Shown in pieces: positions 46,258 through 52,557 of a stretch of DNA of 64,000 bases. Numbering within the stretch: the first letter of the stretch is position 1; each line of letters starts with the position of its first letter. Source of the DNA: Pteria penguin (Eukaryota > Mollusca > Bivalvia > Pterioida > Pteriidae). The position numbers and the translations under genes are program-made. The notes under the pieces were generated by a model that did not search any database, was not told the origin of the DNA, and was given only the letters and a program-made list of their open reading frames with translations. The stretch covers positions 31,295,001-31,359,000 of the forward strand of contig CM068587.1 in NCBI GenBank assembly GCA_035048485.1, in the 5' to 3' direction.

Positions 46258-48052
46258 TATTCTTTAATAATCAAGTCCAGGTTAGAAAGGACATTATTTT
46301 TCGCACAAAATCTCACTCACGAACTTATATCAACTTCTCGAAATAAAAGTGTTTTACAAATTACCAATCATATATTGTAACATTGCTCGTGGACTTGTAC
46401 TCACGAACTTACATGAAAATCAAGTTCTCGCAAATTAAAAGTGTTTTACAAATTCCCAGTCATATATTGTAACTTTTCACATGGACTAGTATATTCTAGA
46501 GATTTGCACCGACCTCGCTTGTGCTCCACGTAGACAGATTACTATTGTACACCGTGGTCAATCTTGCACTGTATTCAAAACGATATTTCTCCGGCTTAAA
46601 GTCGTCCCATCTTAGTGTGAAATAAGTCTGTCCAATATCAACAGGTCTTAGGTTGTGTTTTCCTTTAAAAAGATAAACGACACGTGTATGTTATATAATC
46701 GACATATTATATTGTTGGTTTATTTCAGTTTTAAGCAAATACATGCTTTTTGCACGATAGTTTTAATAAAACATGAGAAATTACATATTCATAAAGTTAT
46801 ATACAAGTATAGGTTGTATACGCAATGACCCTGTGCCCCCAATGTGTATAATATATTATACACATTCAAGTTATCAAGTTCATTTATTTCCAGAAGCCAT
46901 ACAAGACTTATAGGATATGTAACAACAGTATGTACGAATATAGATATATACAATATATATAACAATGTACACGTATACCATGTACTAGTATACAGTGAAT
47001 ATGGAGACAAACAAAAGCTGTATAATCATGTGGAGAGTGACCACTGCTTAAAAATGCAGTATGGTTATTAAGTTATCTTTATACTAGAATTTTATTGCAA
47101 AACATTTTAGAGAAAAAAATGGATTATTGCATACGACTAAAGCACACGTATGCTGTATATAAGTGAGCAACAATCAGAATGTATACATTATCATAATACC
47201 ATGTTATACAATCACAAATGCGCGCCAGAATCGGCATAAGATAATTAAATAGGTAATAAGGAGGTAAATAAACAATATTTTTCGTGAAAATTTGAGACAC
47301 AACTTTAAAAAGTGCAAAGATTGTTGCTTAGATTTGTGGCACATTACTGGGCCGTCACATTCCAAGCATTAGCATGGTAATGAAAATTTTAGCAAAAAGC
47401 TGTTTGTCCAATAGTTTGTCCCTCACATTATTTACAATTGGAAGAAAGTCAATCTCCCTATAATATTTATACATATGGGGTGTTAAACATATTTAAGACA
47501 ATATCACCAATTCAAAGTACAAGAATAATGATAATTTGTATAATGTATGGAATAACGCTGTTCCTTATTCCAAAATGGAAATTATAATTTTAAGAAGCTA
47601 TTTATAAATCTATAAAGAATTTCTATCCCATATATACACAAAGTTCAGTTAACTGGTTGGTCGGTTGGGTTTTGATGTCATTTTAACAATTTTCAGTCAT
47701 ATCGCGACATAGATAACTAGTATCTCGTAAACATAGTGGCGCTATCAAGGAATAGAACATGGATCAACTGCACAAAGTCTAACCCCCCCCCCCCCCCCCA
47801 TACACAAATAACCAAGAAAGATATTGATCACTTACCCATACATTTCATGACGTCATCTCCAGCCGGCAAACAAGTATAACCTAAATCTACGTCACAGTGA
47901 TGCGCCGCATCGCACCTGTCTCCAGCGTAAGAGTAACATACACCCGATTCCGTCCCTCTACCCCCGGGGCACTCATTGTCCAGATTCAAAACAAAAACGA
48001 AGGACTGGATAGAAATAATCACACAGGCAAAAATCCGCTCCATCTTGTCCAT
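30883..48052 (-). CDS. Single-pass receptor-like protein (Cys-rich, FN3, VWC, FN3-like, TM), 3' end not found
   Basis: I do not recognise the family. Six minus-strand exons join in one frame for 405 codons: 48052-47836, 46662-46514, 43216-43081, 41946-41734, 41464-41132 and 31049-30883, with phases 1, 0, 1, 1, 1 and 0. Order: signal peptide (1-24), a domain with six Cys (28-71), an FN3 domain split over exons 2-3 (about 74-165, with the YQSPGTTYFVTIGVW strand), a VWC-like domain (168-238, with CTCLSNGSITCGPVC), an FN3-like domain (239-349, with LRPNVTYRVWIEC), a TM helix (about 363-384) and a basic juxtamembrane RRTRRRKK. The last exon ends at a good donor (GTAAGT), so a cytoplasmic part should follow. 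Other small exons could be missed in the 10-kb intron between exons 5 and 6. It probably acts as a cell-surface adhesion or ligand-binding protein. Confidence 0.75.
31065..31335 (-). repeat. Repeat family G (CCGCAATC-rich), copy 1
   Basis: Inverted relative to the copy at 39382-39628. Both have an end reading GTACAGCCTACGCGGATT or near it, then many short copies of the octamer CCGCAATC/GATTGCGG. It lies just upstream of the TM exon acceptor. The open frames in it are incidental. Confidence 0.65.
31633..31758. mobile_element. Micro-element a, 126 bp, 7-bp target duplication
   Basis: Ends CAGAGACATA and TATGTCTCTG. Flanking 7-mers: ATAACAC on the left and ATAACAT on the right. It is the longest member of the family found between 31.6 and 38.5 kb; the interior is rich in CCATGCC and TATATAC repeats. 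Confidence 0.75.
31776..32963. mobile_element. DNA element with GGGGCGGATCC-type ends, nested inserts
   Basis: Starts CAGGGGCGGCTCCAG and ends CTGGATCCGCCCCTG, inverted copies, about 1.2 kb apart. C- and G-rich subterminal blocks are found at both ends. A SINE family B tail (32171-32219) and inverted copies of a 17-mer (CTTGTACATCGTGTAGC) at 32135-32360 lie inside. No transposase was recognised. No clear target duplication, so the pair may also be two related MITEs. Confidence 0.5.
32125..32365. repeat. Inverted 17-mers around a SINE tail
   Basis: CTTGTACATCGTGTAGC occurs forward near 32138 and 32287. Its reverse complement, with one or two changes, occurs near 32230 and 32335. The arrangement can fold into two hairpins. 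Confidence 0.65.
32964..33684. other. No gene seen
   Basis: Intron sequence of the receptor-like gene, AT-rich, with no supported feature. Confidence 0.35.
33685..33775. repeat. Repeat R, copy 1
   Basis: Contains CAGTGACTTCGGCGATCAG and AATCACGTGACCTGAGCGTA. A second copy is at 37825-37915. Each copy is followed within 25 bp by a micro-element insert, with different target 7-mers. Confidence 0.6.
33790..33827. mobile_element. Micro-element b, 38-bp perfect palindrome
   Basis: Begins CAGAGACATATATACAC, has a 4-base centre AAAT, and the second half is the exact complement. It is flanked on both sides by GTCAAGA (33783-33789 and 33828-33834). Confidence 0.9.
33967..34003. mobile_element. Micro-element c, 37 bp
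   Basis: Begins CTGAGACATATATAC, ends GTATAAATGTCTCTG, centred on TTTGAAA. It is flanked on both sides by GATATAC. Confidence 0.88.
34501..34516. mobile_element. Micro-element d, 16 bp
   Basis: The insert is CATATATATGTCTCTG, apparently one end of the family with the other end reduced. It is flanked on both sides by GCTAGAC, so it arrived, or was left behind, as an insertion event. It is the shortest member. Confidence 0.8.
34508..34756 (+). other. Unassigned 82-codon open frame
   Basis: The frame (LPLDQDPFGLNIPPQALNSE and on) has an ordinary amino-acid composition, but I recognise no domain. Its only ATG is supplied by micro-element d. It is probably chance or an old repeat. Confidence 0.15.
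34772..35046 (-). mobile_element. SINE family A, near full length
   Basis: (GATT)n tail at the left, body with CCACCCGAAGCAGTGAGGGA, and tRNA-like head at the right with box B complement GGGACTCGAACCCC. Differs from the 19.5-kb copy mainly in the head (subfamily with a GGTGGTCGGGAGG-type stem). Confidence 0.85.
35141..35269. repeat. Palindromic MITE, 129 bp
   Basis: Arms begin CATGTTC.AATTTTTTAAT and meet at a perfect ATGACAACTAGTTGTCAT centre (35193-35210). Arms differ by a few bases only. Confidence 0.8.
35303..35480. repeat. MITE with CATGCG ends and GAAAT target duplication
   Basis: Ends CATGCGTGGATCCAGA and TCTGTATCCGCGCATG, inverted. Flanked by GAAAT on each side. The interior is C/G-run rich (GGGGGGTCCA motifs). 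Confidence 0.7.
35515..35553. mobile_element. Micro-element e, 39-bp palindrome
   Basis: Begins CAGAGACATAGACTACTTT and the second half is its exact complement around one central base. It is flanked on both sides by ATGACAC. Confidence 0.9.
35627..35670. mobile_element. Micro-element f, 44 bp, no target duplication left
   Basis: Same interior as e (GATAGACTACTTTCAAAG) with a small central duplication of AAGTA. The left end is mutated to CAGAAAGATA. The flanks TAATTAC and TCACCAT do not match, so this copy is older or rearranged. Confidence 0.65.
35929..35948. mobile_element. Micro-element g, 20 bp
   Basis: Begins CAGACATACAT and ends ATGTCTCTG. Flanks: AAAAAAC on the left, GAAAAAC on the right (6 of 7 identical). 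Confidence 0.7.
36042..36081. mobile_element. Micro-element h, 40 bp, decayed
   Basis: Begins CAGAGACATAGACTACTAT and ends CTAGTCTATGTTTCG, an e-type interior with several changes. No clear target duplication. Confidence 0.6.
36546..36706. repeat. MITE with GGCGGAT ends
   Basis: Left end TGGCGGATTTAGGAG, right end TGGATCCGCCA, partly inverted copies. Contains a C-run. Related by its ends to the 31776-32963 element. Confidence 0.5.
36707..37824. other. No supported gene
   Basis: Contains a plus-strand frame (37266-37574) rich in Arg, Trp and Tyr (RHSKREDLYKKCWTMLCHRV). It matches no family I can name. It may be a transposase or capsid-like remnant of a mobile element. Confidence 0.2.
37825..37915. 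repeat. Repeat R, copy 2
   Basis: Matches 33685-33775 around CAGTGATTTCGGCGACCAG and TTAATCACGTGACTTCA. Confidence 0.6.
37936..37953. mobile_element. Micro-element i, 18-bp palindrome
   Basis: The insert is CAGAGACTTCTGTCTCTG. It is flanked on both sides by GAATAAT. It consists of little more than the two terminal 8-mers. Confidence 0.85.
38471..38500. mobile_element. Micro-element j, 30 bp
   Basis: Begins CAGAGACATACATACACATG and ends AATGTCTCTG. Flanked by TTTCAAC; the right copy is offset by one extra T. Confidence 0.8.
38675..38860. repeat. Short ACCGGCTA repeats around a T-run
   Basis: GTTACCGGCTA occurs twice at 38685-38715, bounded by GTAGTAG and CTACTAC, and an inverted relative (GTAGCCGGAAACTGGTCTTA) is at 38822. 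Probably the ends of a small MITE. Not fully resolved. Confidence 0.45.
39382..39628 (+). repeat. Repeat family G, copy 2
   Basis: Reads GCGGTGGGTTGCGGTGATTT and similar blocks, and ends ATCCGCGTAGGCTGTAC. Opposite orientation to 31065-31335. Confidence 0.65.
39770..39850 (+). mobile_element. Small fragment of the 3-kb/6.4-kb retroelement
   Basis: ACCAGGGGACACTTATTCCT resembles the complement of the GC-rich block at 3036-3080. Only about 40 bases match. Confidence 0.4.
39925..40385. repeat. Foldback MITE split by a SINE
   Basis: Arms 39925-40022 and 40277-40385 are inverted copies (TCGAAGCTG, TACAAGATTCTT and AATCCCATTTAATG are shared). The loop contains a complete SINE family B (40072-40246), giving the order of insertion: MITE first, SINE second. 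Confidence 0.75.
40072..40246 (-). mobile_element. tRNA-derived SINE, family B
   Basis: On the minus strand: head with GGTGTAGAGGTTAAGCGCTT, box B GGGTTCGAATCCC, short body, tail TTGAAAGCGACGTAAAA then (ACCAATCA)-type repeats. Fragments at 32171-32219, 47655-47785 and 48370-48440. Confidence 0.85.
40598..40855. repeat. MITE with AGCTA-containing ends
   Basis: Left end CAGTGGCATAGCTAAGC and right end CCTAGCTACACCCTG are imperfect inverted copies. C-rich interior. Confidence 0.5.
41132..41464 (-). CDS. Receptor exon 5: FN3-like domain
   Basis: 111 codons, phase 1 to phase 1. The LRPNVTYRVWIECSVND segment matches the FN3 F strand. Upstream are beta-rich stretches (SIVVDVIILDVTDVSAKMKL) and one unusual extra Cys. 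The donor is GTAAGT. It could be a diverged FN3 or another Ig-like fold. Confidence 0.75.
41734..41946 (-). CDS. Receptor exon 4: VWC-like domain
   Basis: 71 codons, phase 1 to phase 1, so it is a whole module. The Cys pattern (C...C...CTC...ITC...C...CCC...C) fits von Willebrand factor type C, usually a binding module for TGF-beta-family ligands or matrix. The acceptor has a long T-rich tract. Confidence 0.8.
42257..42532 (-). mobile_element. SINE family A, near full length
   Basis: (GATT)n tail, CACGTATATGGTGACAGCAT, GACCCGAAGCAGTGAGGGAT, head with box B complement GGAGTCGAACCC. Lies between receptor exons 4 and 3. Confidence 0.85.
42752..42987 (-). mobile_element. SINE family A, tail-truncated
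   Basis: The body and tRNA-like head are present (GCGGGACTCGAACCAC), but the (GATT)n tail is missing. Same orientation as the copy 220 bp to the left, and of the same head subfamily as the 34.8-kb copy. Confidence 0.8.
43081..43216 (-). CDS. Receptor exon 3: second half of FN3
   Basis: It reads IGSSAVYNFTYQSPGTTYFV and then TIGVWEDENF, the F-G strand region of FN3 with the conserved Tyr. The acceptor ATTGCAG directly adjoins a long minisatellite whose unit resembles the acceptor itself. It ends in phase 1. Confidence 0.8.
43217..44160. repeat. 31-bp minisatellite abutting a splice acceptor
   Basis: Roughly 28 units of the type GCCTATCTCAATAATATCAC plus CGAGCTAACAT. Well ordered from 43260 to 43940, more diverged at both edges. 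On the gene's strand each unit reads ...TTATTGAG-ATAGGC, closely resembling the real 3' splice site of exon 3 (CTATTGCAG-ATAGGC at 43216). Some edge units keep the functional-looking TTGCAG. Confidence 0.92.
44375..45730. mobile_element. Foldback element, 1.35 kb
   Basis: The arms (44375-44850 and 45150-45730) are inverted copies. The outer ends carry many units of a self-complementary motif, TCGTGCGCACGACTTA; deeper parts share CTGAAGCACAATGGTTC/complement and AATTTAGGGGCCTAAAATTT. The centre has (CT)n, T- and G-runs. No transposase. Resembles foldback DNA transposons. A smaller pair with GGGGCT ends (44682 and 45318) is nested in it. Confidence 0.8.
46165..46256. repeat. (TA)n microsatellite, about 46 units
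   Basis: A pure dinucleotide run in the intron between receptor exons 3 and 2. The repeated Ile-Tyr open frames across it are not genes. Confidence 0.95.
46514..46662 (-). CDS. Receptor exon 2: first half of FN3
   Basis: It reads PVDIGQTYFTLRWDDFKPEK and on to STWSTSE: the A-to-E strands of an FN3 fold with the Trp of strand B. The acceptor is TTTAAAG and the donor is a weak GTCGGT. Phases 1 and 0 fit both neighbours exactly. Confidence 0.75.
46663..47654. other. Intron, no feature seen
   Basis: AT-rich intron between receptor exons 2 and 1 with a small palindrome near 46845-46865. Confidence 0.4.
47655..47785 (-). mobile_element. SINE family B, decayed
   Basis: TGGTTGGTCGGTTGGGT tail, AGTCATATCGCGACAT and AAACATAGTGGCGC are recognisable; box B is lost. 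Confidence 0.65.
47836..48052 (-). CDS. Receptor exon 1: signal peptide and six-Cys domain
   Basis: The ATG at 48052 starts a hydrophobic leader (IFACVIISIQSFVFVLNL), then Cys at 28, 39, 47, 53, 61 and 71. The CDVDLGYTCLPAG wording resembles small disulfide-rich EB/EGF-like modules. It ends in phase 1 at a GTAAGT donor. Confidence 0.75.
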
Positions 48053-48369
48053 ATTTAAATGAAAATTAACTCATGATAATTCAAATATTTGCTCTACGTC
48101 ATCATTGTCAACATTGTTTTGCATGTAGAACTTTATGTCAAACACCGGCGACGAAACAAAGTCAATAACGAATTGCCTTTGCATATCTCGGATTTCACTT
48201 GTCATGTTTACACAAAAATTTATTTTTGACAGCTAAAGCCTTTCGGAAGTTAAAAAGACGTGGTTCTTATAATGTAATGGATTTCAAATATGTACTGTAT
48301 AAGAACTCACTCGTTTTCACTGGCTGATACAAGTCCATTATTATAAGTCAATGATCTTCAATATAGTAA

Positions 48370-48440
48370 TATCGCGACATGGGAGCAGGAACTCAAACTT
48401 TTAAGTTAGTTGCACAATCCGAGGATCAAGCCTTAGTGTC
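48370..48440 (-). mobile_element. SINE family B, decayed fragment
   Basis: ATCGCGACATGGGAGCAGGA and a damaged box-B region; tail absent. Confidence 0.5.
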
Positions 48441-48536
48441 ATTTATAAGGGCTTCATTAATTGAGTACGCATGTCAAATACGAAGTCTTTATCCCTCACA
48501 GTTCAAAACAAGACAAACAGACAGGACAAAAACAAT

Positions 48537-48565
48537 ATGCCCCCGATCTATCGATCCGGGGGCAT
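48537..48565. repeat. ATGCCCC hairpin (family P)
   Basis: Perfect GC-rich hairpin with an ATCTATCGAT-type loop; same arm wording as at 28567 and 54424. Confidence 0.6.
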
Positions 48566-50129
48566 AACAAACCGGCCCTGCCCAAAGGTAATTATGGAGC
48601 GAATTCGGGAAATACTAAAAATATTCCTGTCCGTCCACATAAAGCACCGTGTGGATGTCCGATATCTCGACGGTCGCCTGAACATCCTATACTGCTTCAT
48701 TCTTCTTGTTAGACGACACAACTACGTCGGGATACATTTTTTCTACAATTTATAAATATATGGCGGTGGATAGACTTCATTGATAAGTGAGCCGTAGTGT
48801 CCGGAGAAAACCACCGACACTAGATATATATACAGCAAACTTTCCCGACCAGGAGGCGAACTAAGACTACAAGACTAGTTCAGTGTTTCAACACGCTCGA
48901 CCAGAATGACGGCAATCTCTATGTAATGGTAGAGAAAACTGTTTAATGGTTTACGTCATGCTTATTATCCCTGGGTTCTCGCTTCACCCGTCTTTCGCAG
49001 GTCGGACACGAATCTGGGACCTCTCGTACCGAGGTAATTACGTCAGTGACGGGATACGCCGTTTGTAATGGTAAAAGGATTCGAGTTTTTGAAGAAAAAA
49101 TATGATTTTGACCTTTGTTATTCAACCCTTTTCTCGAAACCTGACTGATGATTGTGAAGTACTTTATCAACTCTGAATCATAAAGACTCATAGAAGATCT
49201 GGTAAAACTCCAAAAAGCAATGTCAAGATTCTGCACAGAAATAGGTTTCCATATCATTCCTATTCCAGTCATATACTTATGGCAAATCATATTCACCAAA
49301 GTACAACATGTAGACACAACACAAATAGTAACAACCTTCAAGTACTATGCCTTAGTTCATAAAAAAAATCACATTCACCAAGGTAGACTTATCACCAGAA
49401 GTAATATCCTCTACATTCATAAAACAAACATGGAGAAATTTAATGTCAAAACTATACCTTTATTAAACAGTTTCGTTTTAAAAATCAACAACAAAATCAA
49501 TACATAATTATATAAATGACACAATTAAGTATATGCATGTTTGATACATTTTTATAAGAACCAAATGAATGCACCAAAAATAGCTACATGTATACGAGTA
49601 CTATTCATTTCCCTGTCAAGGTCATAGCATACATATTCATACATGTCACAACCTCTCCACTATATTAATGCAACAAAATTAAGTCAATGATTTTATATGC
49701 ATAATTCGCATAAAACTATACACAAAATTTCTCTTGAAAATTCTTCAAAACACTCTAAGAATATGGTTAAGCTATTAAGAATAATTTTTCGAAATTTCAC
49801 AAAATCCTACACAAAGCCATAACATGTATTGTTTATTCCTTTTTTTTTTACATGGCCAGGTAAAGATAGAACAGTTCTTACAAAACAATGGCAGTGCAAT
49901 AAATCAAAGGGTGTATGAAATACCAAGAAATTAACAAAAGATCTCAGACTGGTCTCAATGTACGGGTACCTCATGGATTGGTGCTTTCATACAATATGTC
50001 TACATACAGCATGCATCAAAATATATTTATATGCCTCAACTGTAGACTCCCTTCAGGTAAACCATGGGAAAAGGAAGCTAGTTATACTGGTATTTCTTTA
50101 CCTACTTAGACATGTACATATAAAATTTT
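48566..50129. other. Intergenic, no confident gene
   Basis: A minus-strand 132-codon frame (49341-48943) begins with a signal-peptide-like stretch (MKVVTICVVSTCCTLVNMIC), but its C-terminal part overlaps a tRNA-like box near 49000-49020. I do not call it a gene. Confidence 0.2.
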
Positions 50130-50371
50130 GTCTACAATACAATGTAAATCTTGAAACTGATATCTTAACAAACACAAAGTTTCCACAAATTTGTAACAAA
50201 AGTACGCTAAAAAATCAGGTTTTGTTTCTGAAACCTACTCTTTTTTTTTTTTTTTTATTTTAGTCTACAATACAATGTTCATAATCTTGAAACTGATATC
50301 TTAACAAACACAAGGTTTCCACAAATTTATAACAATAGTAGGCTAAAACATCAGGTTTTGTTTCTGAGTTC
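50130..50371. repeat. Tandem duplication, 133-bp period
   Basis: Two copies share GTCTACAATACAATG, CTTGAAACTGATATCTTAAC and ATCAGGTTTTGTTTCTGA. A T-run separates them. Confidence 0.8.
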
Positions 50372-50593
50372 TATTTGTTAATGGAAAAAGCAGGTCATTC
50401 AAGTGATTTTATTTAATCTTCTAAGGGGCAATGACAGGAAAATAAATATGCATGAAGACCATCACTTTACATAATAAATGTAAATGCAAGGATAAAATTA
50501 GATATGAGACATGGCCTGAGAAACAAATTTTTAATTTTTTCAGCCTTAATTTTTGGTTGAGCAAATAGTATGTAATATGAATCCATATATTTG

Positions 50594-50800
50594 GTCTTTT
50601 CGTTATACAGAGTTACTTCCCATTTGAGACGGTGTCTGATGTAAAACACTTATGACATCATCAAATTCTACGGAAATTGAGCTAAAACTAGTGGAAATGA
50701 TAGTCAGCAAATGACATTTTTAAAGGAAATTGATGACGTCATAATTGTTTCACCCAAGATACCGTCTCAAAAGGGAAATAACTCTCTTTAACGAAAAGAC
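50594..50800. repeat. MITE family M1, copy 2
   Basis: Ends GTCTTTTCGTTATACAGAG and CTCTCTTTAACGAAAAGAC, inverted; subterminal GAGACGGTGTCTGATG and ATACCGTCTC also pair. Copy 1 at 22296. Confidence 0.8.
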
Positions 50801-51382
50801 TAAATACCAAAGATGAAATGGAAAAACACATAGGATGCATTACCTTCCTTCATGAAGTATGAAACCAGATTGTCAGCAGCACAGAAAATATGTGGCCAGT
50901 ATTGCATAATCTAATTATACATACTTGTGTACATTTGTGTCTACACATATATGCGTGTACTAATGCATTTACACATACATGTGTACATATTTATTTACAC
51001 ATACCTTTGTATATGTTTTGACACATATTTGTGTACCTATGTATCATACGTGATTACTACAATGATATAGTCCTTCCACACTGCTGTATAATATATAATA
51101 CATGTATATTATACACATTGATAGTGAAATATATATAGCATGTAAAATTCATCCTCATTTCCCTCACTCCTTTATGAGATATTTTTCTTTTAAAGTGGAA
51201 TGTTAAAAAGATTAATACATGTGTTAATACAAAATGTTTTGGCAAGGTTCATTCTAGTGCTGAAAAAATCCTTAATTAATTTGTAATGTTAACAAAGGGA
51301 GGAACATACTCCTTCTATCATATTGTTATGCACATGTTATATTCCATAGGAATATGAAGAGTTGTTTGATGCAAGTTAACAA

Positions 51383-51472
51383 TTAGGATAATCCAACAAT
51401 TTCCTCAGTGTCGGGATCAATGTCGATGTCATAAAAACAAGGGCGAGTAGGCAATCCAGGCATGGTAGTCAT
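51383..51472 (-). CDS. MTHFD1: MTHFD1 last exon and stop
   Basis: Reads [20 protein letters not shown] then DTEEIVGLS and TAA (51385-51383). The 3' UTR lies to the left; no single polyadenylation signal could be chosen. Confidence 0.95.
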   Translation of the reverse strand: MTTMPGLPTRPCFYDIDIDPDTEEIVGLS

Positions 51473-52521
51473 CTATTAAAAAACAATAGGAAAAAATGTC
51501 ACAAATGCTTCTCTTGTCCTTGCAACAAGTTACCTTTCAAACTACTTTATTTGCTTAATTTTCATCACTTTTGTTAAGCCCTTTATGCAACTATAACTTT
51601 TTTTTCCCTTCATTTTTAAAAGACTTTTGATCAAAATATACTGATTACATCACTAAGGTCTTGCGTTATTCTCATCATTGATTATCATGTGTGTAAGTTT
51701 TCAAGTGACAAACAATATCTCAACAGAAGAATTAGATCATTATTTAGTATCAATTTTGTTCTCTTTAGCAACTACGCTTATATTTTTACTTTTTTATTAC
51801 TTACCGCTCCTAAAAGTGGGAAAATAAATCCCGCCCCAATGCTGGCACGAACTTCCCTGATAGGTACTGTGAATCCTTTCGGTTCCCCTTTCTTGGTAGC
51901 ATCATGTGACAGGGAAAGATGTGTCTTGGCCATGCATATTGGTAGGTCGTTAAATCCCTATGGAAAAGAACAAACAGATCTAGAATTTATGGTGCTATTC
52001 AGCTATATATACCTTTAGATGGGTACAATGCTCCTGCAGCATAGCTTTGAAATCATTACTAACCAAGCGACAACAAATTCAATATTCGGCATTCCAAAGC
52101 AACACTATGAGGAAACAGTACCCACTTAAACAGATAATAATTAGTTCAGAGCATCACAGGACACTATGCAGGCACTATCATATCAATATGTCCTGTGATA
52201 TATGGATTGAAGGTCAAGATCATGATACTGGCAATAAGTTTATCCTTATACTTTTCAGTCTCCAAGATATTGAACACATTCCTCAAAGTCAGGAGGCCGG
52301 GGTTAGAGTCCCGCTCTAGTCATACCGGTGTCATGTCTTTCGGATGAGACAGTAAAAACCGAGGCCCTGTGTAGTGGTATGCATGGCACGTTAAAGATCC
52401 CTCACTGCTTCGGTTGGGTCCGTTGCAAAGGTCAAAATTTGTATGCCCCGCATTCGTGGTGTGACGTGAAACACAAATCAATCAATCAATCATTCCTCAA
52501 AGGAATATATCTCTTTATACA

Positions 52522-52557
<36 letters not shown>

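Noticed and set aside
46072..46380. 102- and 60-codon open frames rich in Ile-Tyr
   Set aside because: They are translations of a (TA)n run.
48943..49341. Secreted protein of 132 codons
   Set aside because: The leader is plausible, but there is no conserved domain or splice evidence, and the 3' part overlaps a tRNA-like repeat fragment.
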